Shown here one piece after another: positions 56,926 through 64,000 of a stretch of DNA of 64,000 nucleotides. This stretch comes from Alteromonas sp. V450 (GTDB lineage Bacteria; Pseudomonadota; Gammaproteobacteria; Enterobacterales; Alteromonadaceae). Both the position numbers and the translations under genes were made by a program. The notes under the pieces were generated by a model, which had not been told where the DNA came from, ran no database searches, and was given only the letters and a program-made list of their open reading frames with translations. Each line of letters begins with the position of its first letter. The first letter of the stretch is position 1. The stretch covers positions 310,001 through 374,000 of the forward strand of contig NZ_MODU01000004.1 in assembly GCF_001885075.1 (NCBI RefSeq), read 5' to 3'.

Positions 56926-58029
56926 TTAGCTTTGTTGCGTTACAGAAGATATTGAGCAGACCTTGTCTCTTCCGTTTTCTTTAGCAAAATAGAGGGCTTT
57001 GTCGGCCTGTTTGATTGCCGAAGCAACACTGTTGCTTGGATTTACCTCACTGACGCCAAAACTACTCGTGACGTGTAACGCTTGGTCGCCAATATTAAGT
57101 GGGCTACTATTTAGCGCAGCTTTAATCTGTTCGAGAGCATGCACTGCCCCAGATTCATCAGTATTTGGGAAGATAAACATAAATTCTTCGCCGCCCCAGC
57201 GAGCTAAGACATCTTGTCCTCTTAATCGATCGCTAAATACCTTCGATATTTTTTTTAAGACTTCATCACCTTGCTCATGGCCAAGCGTATCGTTAATGCT
57301 TTTAAAGCGGTCAATGTCGGCTATAGCGATTGAAAAGACTTGATTATCGCGCTTCATTCTGGCGTATTCTTTCTCGAGGCTTTGCTGTGCGCCTCGGCGG
57401 TTAAGTAGCTGAGTGAGGTGGTCGTGCTTTGCTTGTCTTTCAAATTGCTCACTTAGATAAAGCGCCGTTTCATAGCTTTTTTGACGACTAAATTCATAAA
57501 AAGCAGAGAGAAAAGAGACAGTAAGAAATGAGTAAAGCAGGCGAGATTTAAACGCGTAGCTGTACGTTGTCATCAGTAGTTTTTCGTCGAAGCCAAAAAG
57601 AATAACAGCACAAGTAACGGTATACGCGATAAGTGCAAGCAGACCGCGTACAAATCCCGCAAAAAACATCGTCACCGGAGGAACCAGATAAATCCACAGT
57701 GGGCCAGTATTATCTTTCCCTCCAGAAACAAGGAGCAGTAACGTAAGTATCATTAGGCAACTTATTAGTAGCGTTATCGAAACGGTACGCGCTTTCGGCG
57801 TGCCGTATCTGACCTGTATTTGTTGCGACAATGCAAACGCGATACTAGAAATTAATAAGAGGGTAGAGAGCGGGTATTCTCCACCGAATAACGCTCTGAC
57901 ACCTAGCGTAAATGTTATAAACATACCCACGGCGGTGAAGAGGTTAACCACCATAATGCGGCGATTAGTCTCGTCCTTATAATGACGACTAACACCGCTC
58001 AGAACATATTGTTTAATTGCGCTGATCAT
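56926..58029 (-). CDS. Membrane diguanylate cyclase
   Basis: 367 residues. Six or so N-terminal membrane helices (about 25-200) form an integral sensory domain of MASE-like type, followed by a GGDEF domain (HDHLTQLLNRRGAQ, ADIDRFKSINDTLGHEQGDEVL, ARWGGEEF) with the RGQD inhibitory site. GGEEF is a competent signature, so c-di-GMP synthesis is expected. Lies 3 bp after pqiC and may be the last gene of the pqi transcript. Confidence 0.92.
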   Translation of the reverse strand: MISAIKQYVLSGVSRHYKDETNRRIMVVNLFTAVGMFITFTLGVRALFGGEYPLSTLLLISSIAFALSQQIQVRYGTPKARTVSITLLISCLMILTLLLLVSGGKDNTGPLWIYLVPPVTMFFAGFVRGLLALIAYTVTCAVILFGFDEKLLMTTYSYAFKSRLLYSFLTVSFLSAFYEFSRQKSYETALYLSEQFERQAKHDHLTQLLNRRGAQQSLEKEYARMKRDNQVFSIAIADIDRFKSINDTLGHEQGDEVLKKISKVFSDRLRGQDVLARWGGEEFMFIFPNTDESGAVHALEQIKAALNSSPLNIGDQALHVTSSFGVSEVNPSNSVASAIKQADKALYFAKENGRDKVCSISSVTQQS

Positions 58030-58032
58030 AAG

Positions 58033-58647
58033 CTAAGCGTTCGTAGCAGTAATGATTATCTCGGCCAGTTGTCTCACATTTTCTCGCATCGCTATGATGC
58101 TGTGTGAATACCCGTCATTTATTAGTGAAGAGCGCAGAGCAAATCGCTTTACCACTGGTGATCCCGTGCTTTTTGCTATTGCAACATGACCATTTAAGAT
58201 CACTTCGCCGTTATAAGTGCTCACAAAATCATCGATATGCAGGGTAACTCTCAGATCTGGACCACCCTGATAATCGCCTGTGCTGGTGAGAAGGATATTA
58301 TGCTTTGACAAAACAGAAGAAAGTGCTTTAGTCAGCCCTTCATCGACGGGCTCTGCCCATAAATGGCGAGTCGAAATATGCAAGTTTGTATCGCTTGTTT
58401 GATAAACTAACCCCCTGTGTTTTAAATATTCAGGCAGCACTAAGCGTTCAATTTCTATCACGGTTAATGCTTCCTCTGAAGTTGGCGTTGCTGACACTTC
58501 TGACGTGGAATGAAGTAAATAATAAGTCAGTGATGTGGGTGTGCTGGTGCACGCAGAAAGTGTCAGCAGGGCAAACACGATGATAAACACGGATGATATG
58601 ACGGTGCGTAGCATATGCTTCAGTGGTTTCAACGTTACTGTCATCAT
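58033..58647 (-). CDS. pqiC: PqiC outer-membrane lipoprotein
   Basis: 204 residues, signal peptide with lipobox LSAC (Cys near residue 33). ABC-type_transport_aux/YmbA pattern: LTYYLLH, VIEIERLVLPEYLKHRGLVYQTSD, LHISTRHLWAEPVDEGLTKALSSVL. PqiC supports the PqiB needle at the outer membrane in lipid transport. 38 bp after pqiB. The first 11 residues may be untranslated if MLRTV is the start. Confidence 0.9.
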   Translation of the reverse strand: MMTVTLKPLKHMLRTVISSVFIIVFALLTLSACTSTPTSLTYYLLHSTSEVSATPTSEEALTVIEIERLVLPEYLKHRGLVYQTSDTNLHISTRHLWAEPVDEGLTKALSSVLSKHNILLTSTGDYQGGPDLRVTLHIDDFVSTYNGEVILNGHVAIAKSTGSPVVKRFALRSSLINDGYSHSIIAMRENVRQLAEIIITATNA

Positions 58648-58685
58648 TTTATTCCTTACTTCAATAATCGGCCTAGCGAGACGTT

Positions 58686-60344
58686 TTACTGCTTGGCTTT
58701 AGGTTGAATGTCCGTGTCGTTATTATCTGAAAAAATGAGACTATTGGGTGACTGATTAAGTTTTAACAGTAATGGCTGAATATTGCGCATAGTCTCCTGT
58801 AACGCATCAACGGTCTCTTTGATCTCAGATTGGTTAAAGCCACCATCGCTGTAATTTTTTAATAACCCGTCCAAACTTACAAGCACTTGATTTAAGTTAC
58901 TGTTAAGGGCCTTTGCATCGACCTCGGCAATCAAGGCATCGAAATCGTTGCTTGCGGCCTCTACCGATGCTGCAGCAGCCTGCATGTCTGATACCGCTAA
59001 CTGCACATTCTCTACCATTTCTTTGAGAGGTAACTGGTTGATTTTGTCAAGAATTGCATCGGCCTTTTGCGTAAGCTGTGTAAACTCGTTGCTGACGGTT
59101 GGGATCACTTCATAGCCGTTTATCACGTCAATTTTGCCACGGGAATTTGCGTCAGGTACATGCTGTAAATCAACATATAACCCACCGGTAAGAACATTAC
59201 CCATACGCAACGATGCGCGAAGGTCTCGCGACAACCAGTTGCGGATAGTTTGCTTTATGGCACTTAATCCTTCTTCGGTATCAGGCTGCCTTGCTTTGCC
59301 AGGGTAGATGTTGATTAACACTGGAATGGGGTAGTCGCGCTCGAGAATGTTACCCTCTACTGCAGGAAAAGAGTTGATAGCGGTTACATTACCAATTTCT
59401 ATACCTCGATATTCTACTGGTGCACCTACGGTAAGCCCACGTACGCTTTCGTCAATTAAAAGTAAGTATTCGGCGGCCACTTTAAAGCGTGCGTCAGATG
59501 CTGATGTACTGTCTTCAAAAATAGTAAAAAATGCGTTTTCAACGACTTGCTCTCCCTTTGGTACTCCCTCTGGAATGCCAAAAGTAACGCCATTTGCTAG
59601 CAGTGTTTCTAAGCTCCCCGTTTGGACGCTCACGCCACTGGACTCAAGTAACAACTTTACGCCGCTAACGTCCCAAAAGCGTGTATTTTGTGTTATCAGT
59701 TTATGATAAGGCGCCTCAATAAAGGCATCGTAATACACTACACGTTCTTCGATATCGAACGTAGCGTCTTCAAATTCCCCAACTTTGAAACCTTTGTAAA
59801 TTATCGGGTCGCCAGGCTTATAAGCAAACTCATCGTCACTTTTAAGCATAACGTGCAAACCAGGGGTGCCCGACGGCGTCACAGGAGGCCGCTCTAGAGC
59901 GGTGAAATGCAATTGCTCCTGGCCTTTATCACGCGCAGACATTGCAATGTAGCTTCCTGAAAGCAACGTATTTAGCCCCGATACTTCGGAAAAGCTGATC
60001 CGCGGTGCCACTACCCAGAACTCTGCATTCTCGTTTAACAGATGCGCTGCGCTTGCATCAATACGCGCGGTAACCAGTACACCGTTAAGGTCAGGTTTTA
60101 GGGTAATTTTCTTTACCTGACCAATATCCAAGTCACGAACTTTGATAGGCGTTTTGTTAATTTCAATCCCTGTTGCGGAGTTGAGCTCGATGGTAATAAG
60201 TGGCCCTTGGTTTTTCCATTGGTAATAGACCATCCAGCCGCCAATAACAATAACCAAGATAGGAATTATCCAAATACGAGATACCGATGATGTCGGTTTT
60301 ACATTTGCTTCATTTATATTGGGATCATCAAGCTTGTCGTTCAT
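58686..60344 (-). CDS. pqiB: PqiB, MCE-domain intermembrane lipid transport protein
   Basis: About 552 residues (E. coli PqiB 546). One membrane anchor (IWIIPILVIVIGGWMVYYQW), three MCE domains beginning near residues 40, 155 and 285 (GIEINKTPIKVRDLDIGQVKKI; YKPGDPIIYKGFKVGEFED; LTVGAPVEYRGIEIGNVTAI), and a C-terminal helical needle region. ATG 60344 overlaps the pqiA stop as ATGA, so it is preferred to ATG 60359. Confidence 0.95.
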   Translation of the reverse strand: MNDKLDDPNINEANVKPTSSVSRIWIIPILVIVIGGWMVYYQWKNQGPLITIELNSATGIEINKTPIKVRDLDIGQVKKITLKPDLNGVLVTARIDASAAHLLNENAEFWVVAPRISFSEVSGLNTLLSGSYIAMSARDKGQEQLHFTALERPPVTPSGTPGLHVMLKSDDEFAYKPGDPIIYKGFKVGEFEDATFDIEERVVYYDAFIEAPYHKLITQNTRFWDVSGVKLLLESSGVSVQTGSLETLLANGVTFGIPEGVPKGEQVVENAFFTIFEDSTSASDARFKVAAEYLLLIDESVRGLTVGAPVEYRGIEIGNVTAINSFPAVEGNILERDYPIPVLINIYPGKARQPDTEEGLSAIKQTIRNWLSRDLRASLRMGNVLTGGLYVDLQHVPDANSRGKIDVINGYEVIPTVSNEFTQLTQKADAILDKINQLPLKEMVENVQLAVSDMQAAAASVEAASNDFDALIAEVDAKALNSNLNQVLVSLDGLLKNYSDGGFNQSEIKETVDALQETMRNIQPLLLKLNQSPNSLIFSDNNDTDIQPKAKQ

Positions 60345-61483
60345 GATAACTGCTTCCATTGCTGCCAGATTAGTCGCGAATCAAACGTCATTGCGGCAAC
60401 CATTGTTACAAATACGACGGCACAAAATGCGAGTGCCGCTTGGCCTGGAAATATGGACATGGTATTGCCCATTTGAATAAGTGCAACAAGCACTGCTACA
60501 ACGAAAACGTCTATCATAGACCAGCGACCTATAGCTTCGGTTATACGGTAATAGCGAATTCTGGTTTTCCGAGAGGTGGTTTTCTGCCGTTGAACCGAAT
60601 AATTTAACCACGCAAGTATTACTATTTTCGCAACCGGCACAATAACACTTGCCAGCAAAATAATGAGTGCTACCGGGTAAGATCCCGATTCCCACAAAGA
60701 AATTACACCACCTATGATCGTATTGGGGGTTTCTTGCCCAAAGAATTCAGTATACATAATTGGCAGAATATTAGCAGGAATATATAAAATACAGGCGGTT
60801 AACAGCAATGCCCACGTACGCTGTATACTTCTTCTCGCTTGTTTCTCGCAAAGTGGTTTTGGTGCTGGTGGTTCTCCATCGGCCAACCACATCGCATATC
60901 GCGTGGTGTCAAACTGTGAAATACACAGTGCTGTGAGGGCAGAAAACCCTACGAACGCATAGAACGACAGCCCTATCGCAACATCAGCCAATTCAGTTAT
61001 TTTTATTAAACTCACTAGCGTTCCAACGAGAAATATTTCAGCCATACTCCATGGAACGAGCGCCTTTACAATGGCAAAAAGCCTTGGCAAATAAAAAGGT
61101 TTCTGCTGTTTGAGCTGGGCAAGCGAAAGTACGATAAACCCCAGAATAACGATGCCGGGCAGTAATACTGTAGCTAAGCTTGTGACGATAGCAAGTGACA
61201 GGTAGTCATGCTCGATAAGAATGGTGATACCTGAGGGAAGGTCGATACTGTGCTTTTGCCCGCTTGCTTTGAAAGTTAAAAAATTAAAAGGTAATGAAAG
61301 TAATAAAAAGATCAAAGCGCTTAACGACAGCGCGAGCAGTTTTTCGCTTGCTTGATTTCTCTGTGAAAGAAGCGTGTGATTGCAAACTGGGCAAATGGCT
61401 CTTTGTCGATGAGATAAAGCAGGGATGCGAATTTGGCTGTGGCATTGTTCACACACCAAAAGTAAGCTAGAAGTTCGCGTCAT
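60341..61483 (-). CDS. pqiA: PqiA, integral membrane partner of PqiB
   Basis: 380 residues. N-terminal zinc-ribbon-like Cys pairs (CEQCHSQIRIPA and CPVCNHTLL), then two blocks of four membrane helices separated by a second cytoplasmic segment; unlike E. coli PqiA (417) the second segment has no complete CxxC pairs in view. First gene of pqiABC, divergent from the 61.6 kb gene. Confidence 0.95.
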   Translation of the reverse strand: MTRTSSLLLVCEQCHSQIRIPALSHRQRAICPVCNHTLLSQRNQASEKLLALSLSALIFLLLSLPFNFLTFKASGQKHSIDLPSGITILIEHDYLSLAIVTSLATVLLPGIVILGFIVLSLAQLKQQKPFYLPRLFAIVKALVPWSMAEIFLVGTLVSLIKITELADVAIGLSFYAFVGFSALTALCISQFDTTRYAMWLADGEPPAPKPLCEKQARRSIQRTWALLLTACILYIPANILPIMYTEFFGQETPNTIIGGVISLWESGSYPVALIILLASVIVPVAKIVILAWLNYSVQRQKTTSRKTRIRYYRITEAIGRWSMIDVFVVAVLVALIQMGNTMSIFPGQAALAFCAVVFVTMVAAMTFDSRLIWQQWKQLS

Positions 61484-61546
61484 AAATAGTCGTTTCTTGC
61501 ATAATGTTTATGATATATAACCTTTTAAAATTACGAACTAACAGCA

Positions 61547-61583
61547 TAGCGTATTGTTTGAAACGCTAAAAGCATAGCGTTTC
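61547..61583. promoter_or_regulatory. Three half-site inverted repeat cluster between pqiA and divergent gene
   Basis: GAAACGCTA-N6-TAGCGTTTC (61560-61583) is a perfect 9-bp-arm inverted repeat; a further TAGCGT at 61547-61552 pairs with the middle half-site across 10 bases, and AGCATAGCGT occurs twice (61543 and 61571). It sits 17 bp before the 61601 start and 64 bp before pqiA. Confidence 0.45.
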
Positions 61584-61600
61584 GGTCTTCAGACATCTTA

Positions 61601-62638
61601 ATGAGTGGCGAAAAAATGGAAAGATTCAGTCTAATTTGTGCATTATATGAAGAAGGCAAGCGCTATGGACGTCGCCTGGTCTCTAAAAAGCGCATTGGTG
61701 CGGTGCGTTTCTGGAGAAGCCTGTCATTCGCTCAGCGTTGCTACTGCATTGCAACCGTATTGCTGGTGCTTTATTTGTTTTTAGATATAAACAGCAGTGT
61801 ATTTGAGCTTACTATGTTTGGGTTCGCCATGGCAGGCATAACAAACGAAATATGGCCGAGATTTATTACACTCTGGAATAGTTTGCCAGGCAAGGCTCTT
61901 ATCCTTTTTGTTTATGCTGTTATTGCAAATTTTGCGTTAGCGTTCGCAAGTGGCTTGGTGAATACCGTGACAGGCGTGTCTGCCGATGCGCTGCCGTATA
62001 GCCACAATTTTGCGCTTATCTTGTCCTTACCAACGTGGTTTTTTGCTACAACTATTGCTGCTCTCATCCTTGTAACCCTGTTTATGCCGGCCTATCTCTT
62101 TATATTGATATGTTTAAAACCCTTTGGTAGAGAACGTTTGTGGCACGCAAAGCACTATCGTTTTGTGCTATCTACAGCCTTAATTCGATATATCTGGACT
62201 TTCGCGATTGCTGTTCAACTTGTTGTGTTGTCGAGCCAAATTGGTTTTTTAGATTTGTTCAGTAGTGATGAGGGAACGCCTCTGATTACTGTAGAACGAA
62301 CATGGAAAGGCAATTCAGATCGTAACGACGTCCCGCGTGAGAGCGCAAACGTAGATGATAACGAACAGCTAGAAGCGGATTTAACCGCGCTTTTAGATGA
62401 CGCCGAGCAGAAAAGCCTTAGATTTAGCAAAGCACAGCGCGACTTACTTGCGGCATTTATCTATCGATTTGAAGCAGATAGCCGCTCTCGGTGCGCTCAT
62501 CCGCAGCAAACACGGGTGATTGAACTCAACGACTATGAAATTTTACAAATAGCCGTGTCGCCAGAAAGTGAAAATGGCTATACATATTCTGTTCAACCAT
62601 GCCGTTCGGCGGCCATTGGAGGTGATGAAAATAGCTAA
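61601..62638 (+). CDS. Uncharacterised inner-membrane protein
   Basis: 345 residues, four or five membrane helices between residues 45 and 215 (CIATVLLVLYLFL, ALILFVYAVIANFALAFA, FFATTIAALILVTLFMPAYLFILI, IWTFAIAVQLVVL), then a soluble acidic C-terminal region of about 110 residues with two Cys (SRCAHP and QPCRSA) that may pair in the periplasm. Family not recognised. Divergent from pqiA with a shared inverted repeat, so co-regulation with lipid transport is possible. ATG 61616 is an alternative start. Confidence 0.8.
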   Translation: MSGEKMERFSLICALYEEGKRYGRRLVSKKRIGAVRFWRSLSFAQRCYCIATVLLVLYLFLDINSSVFELTMFGFAMAGITNEIWPRFITLWNSLPGKALILFVYAVIANFALAFASGLVNTVTGVSADALPYSHNFALILSLPTWFFATTIAALILVTLFMPAYLFILICLKPFGRERLWHAKHYRFVLSTALIRYIWTFAIAVQLVVLSSQIGFLDLFSSDEGTPLITVERTWKGNSDRNDVPRESANVDDNEQLEADLTALLDDAEQKSLRFSKAQRDLLAAFIYRFEADSRSRCAHPQQTRVIELNDYEILQIAVSPESENGYTYSVQPCRSAAIGGDENS

Positions 62639-62654
62639 TGTGTTTTTAGAAACG

Positions 62655-63257
62655 TCAGCGAGGTTTATTCAATTGGAAATGTAGATGCGCCTTAACAGCA
62701 CACCATTCGCTGTTAATGATCGAGAAAACGACAGTGTCGCGATAACCGCCGTTTCGCAGCTTCTGATGATTGCGTAATACACCGTCTTGTTTTGCACCAA
62801 GTCGAGCGATGGCTTGTCGCGAACCGTGATTATGCCAACTGGTTCTAAACTCAACGGCTATTGTATTTAGCGTTTCAAACGCATGCGTCAGCAATAACAG
62901 CTTACTCTCAGTGTTTACCGCAGTTTTCTGTACACGTTTGGCATACCATGTATAGCCTATTTCGACGCGGTGGTTGTTTGCATCGGCATTACAAAAGCGA
63001 GTCGAACCAATGACCGTGCCCGTGGATTTTTCAATTACGACGAATGGCAAAGCCACCCCTTCATCTTTCTGTCTCAATGCTTCTTGCACATAATCTTCAA
63101 TAGTGTCAACGCTTGGAACTTGAGTAAACCATAAGTTCCATAGTTCACCATCACTAGCGGCTTCAAGTAAAGGTGCAATGTGAGAATGTGTTAGCGGAGC
63201 AAGCGTAATTGTCTTGGCATCTAGCTGTACATCTGTTAGCCACGTGTTACTTTCCAT
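62655..63257 (-). CDS. RimJ/RimL-type GNAT acetyltransferase
   Basis: 200 residues. ITLAPLTHSHIAPLLEAAS start, VIEKSTGTVIGSTRFCNADANNHRVEIGYTWYAKRVQKTAVNTESKLLLLTHAFETL central region, and RTSWHNHGSRQAIARLGAKQDGVLRNHQ, the pattern of ribosomal-protein or amino-acid acetyltransferases. Substrate unknown. Convergent with the membrane protein gene, 16 bp apart. Confidence 0.9.
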   Translation of the reverse strand: MESNTWLTDVQLDAKTITLAPLTHSHIAPLLEAASDGELWNLWFTQVPSVDTIEDYVQEALRQKDEGVALPFVVIEKSTGTVIGSTRFCNADANNHRVEIGYTWYAKRVQKTAVNTESKLLLLTHAFETLNTIAVEFRTSWHNHGSRQAIARLGAKQDGVLRNHQKLRNGGYRDTVVFSIINSEWCAVKAHLHFQLNKPR

Positions 63258-63332
63258 TTTGATTTTCTCGTCGTTCTAGTCAAGGTCCCTCTTGCTTCAA
63301 ACCATACCATAGGCAACGAAATAATGCTTTAC

Positions 63333-64000
63333 TTAGCGTGGACCTCTGACGCAACGAACGCTAAACATATAGTCTTTGTTTAGCTTAGCCCTTCTAATTT
63401 CGCCTTTATGTGAGTTCCACCACGAATAGGCTAGGGTACGAGCGTAAGCCTCTTTGTCGGTGGCGCTCGTACTTGTCCAAAATTCAGTGTACATTCCCTG
63501 CGTTATGTACCAGTTACCTATCTTTACGCCCGCTGCCGTTGCGCCAAATTGAAATTGATTAACTTTAGCCTGATCGAATTTTTTAAACAGGCTATTAGGC
63601 TGCTCCGCTTTTAGCGTAATAGCAATGTCGTTGCTTCCGCGCCAGCCTTCTTGTGCCAGCTCGCTTTGTGCTACACCAATAGCGCGTTCCATTTCCTGCC
63701 AATCAGCGTCGGTCGCTATGCGCCATCCAGCAGGACACAGCTTTCGCTCGTCGTTTACGTCTTGCCAGTGATAAAGCCGTCCATATTTTAGTAGGTTCTT
63801 CTCGTCGTCTTTTGGAATAAACCCAGAACCAACAGGGCTTCCATCTTGAAACGTAGTAGCGCGAAGGTTTTCTGCAAACCACTCAAGTTTCCCTATTTTT
63901 ACGGTTTTATAGCGATTACCTTCCACGTCTTGAAAAGTATTCTGGCTGCCATCAAACGCCAGATTTGAAGTGTTCATAGAAGCTGGAACTGAGGGCGAAG
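63333..64000 (-). CDS. FISUMP (Fib_succ_major) domain protein, 5' end outside window
   Basis: The frame is open to the right edge; the first ATG (63977) has no ribosome site and SPSVPAS precedes it in frame, so the true start is probably outside. The visible part is a complete Fibrobacter succinogenes major paralogous domain: FQDVEGNRYKTVKIGKLEWFAENLRATTF, YGRLYHWQDV, CPAGWRIATDADWQEME, and a Cys-Val-Arg end (FSVRCVRG). Such domains are secreted or lipid-anchored and of unknown role, most abundant in Bacteroidetes and Fibrobacteres. Confidence 0.88.
   Translation of the reverse strand, partial: SPSVPASMNTSNLAFDGSQNTFQDVEGNRYKTVKIGKLEWFAENLRATTFQDGSPVGSGFIPKDDEKNLLKYGRLYHWQDVNDERKLCPAGWRIATDADWQEMERAIGVAQSELAQEGWRGSNDIAITLKAEQPNSLFKKFDQAKVNQFQFGATAAGVKIGNWYITQGMYTEFWTSTSATDKEAYARTLAYSWWNSHKGEIRRAKLNKDYMFSVRCVRGPR

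Noticed and set aside
1..64000. CRISPR arrays, rRNA genes, intact insertion sequences
   Set aside because: No regularly spaced repeats, rRNA-like stretches or transposase frames were found on reading both strands.

Overview
The window reads as a chromosomal segment of a marine gammaproteobacterium close to Alteromonas. The reasons are the ruvCAB and ybgC-tolQRAB-pal-cpoB-tRNA-Lys-nadA order, the glrK-qseG-glrR order known from gammaproteobacteria, the many TonB-dependent receptors, RND pumps and GGDEF proteins, and moderate GC content. Genus level is my inference from protein character; no database search was possible.

Layout. 1-6.1 kb: a GGDEF-EAL c-di-GMP enzyme cut by the left edge, then a small EF-hand protein and the glrK-qseG-glrR envelope-stress two-component operon, preceded by a sigma54-like promoter. 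6.2-12.4 kb: a GAF protein, a DUF72/YecE protein, then aspS-nudB-ruvC-ruvA-ruvB. 12.5-12.7 kb: a predicted small RNA on the minus strand. 12.9-18.1 kb: the complete Tol-Pal operon. 18.3-20.0 kb: tRNA-Lys preceded by a stray 40-nt copy of its own 5' half, nadA, and tRNA-Ser(GGA).

19.96-23.94 kb is an integrative element of about 4 kb in tRNA-Ser, bounded by 33-bp direct repeats. It carries a tyrosine integrase broken by two in-frame stops and two divergent cargo genes: a protein with two TerB-like repeats plus a BRCT domain, and a protein with two membrane segments. This is the best candidate in the window for an undescribed system, possibly anti-phage, but function is inferred only from architecture and location.

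24-43.9 kb is ordinary accessory chromosome: a TonB receptor facing a secreted zinc metalloprotease, a patatin phospholipase, a ketopantoate reductase, a TPR hybrid kinase, asd, an SDR, a cytochrome b561, and a three-gene unit (outer-membrane barrel, periplasmic binding protein, GGDEF enzyme) that looks like a nutrient- or signal-sensing c-di-GMP module. A short relic of a 2OG-Fe(II) oxygenase lies just past the GGDEF gene. LysR, YgjP-type peptidase and CBS genes follow.

44-64 kb is dominated by envelope transport: two separate RND efflux operons, with a TetR regulator beside the first and a shared 13-bp sequence upstream of both; a TonB siderophore receptor; another GGDEF protein; the pqiABC lipid-transport operon; and an uncharacterised membrane protein divergent from pqiA across an inverted-repeat cluster. 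Two acetyltransferases and a FISUMP-domain protein cut by the right edge complete the window. No rRNA, CRISPR array or intact transposon is visible.
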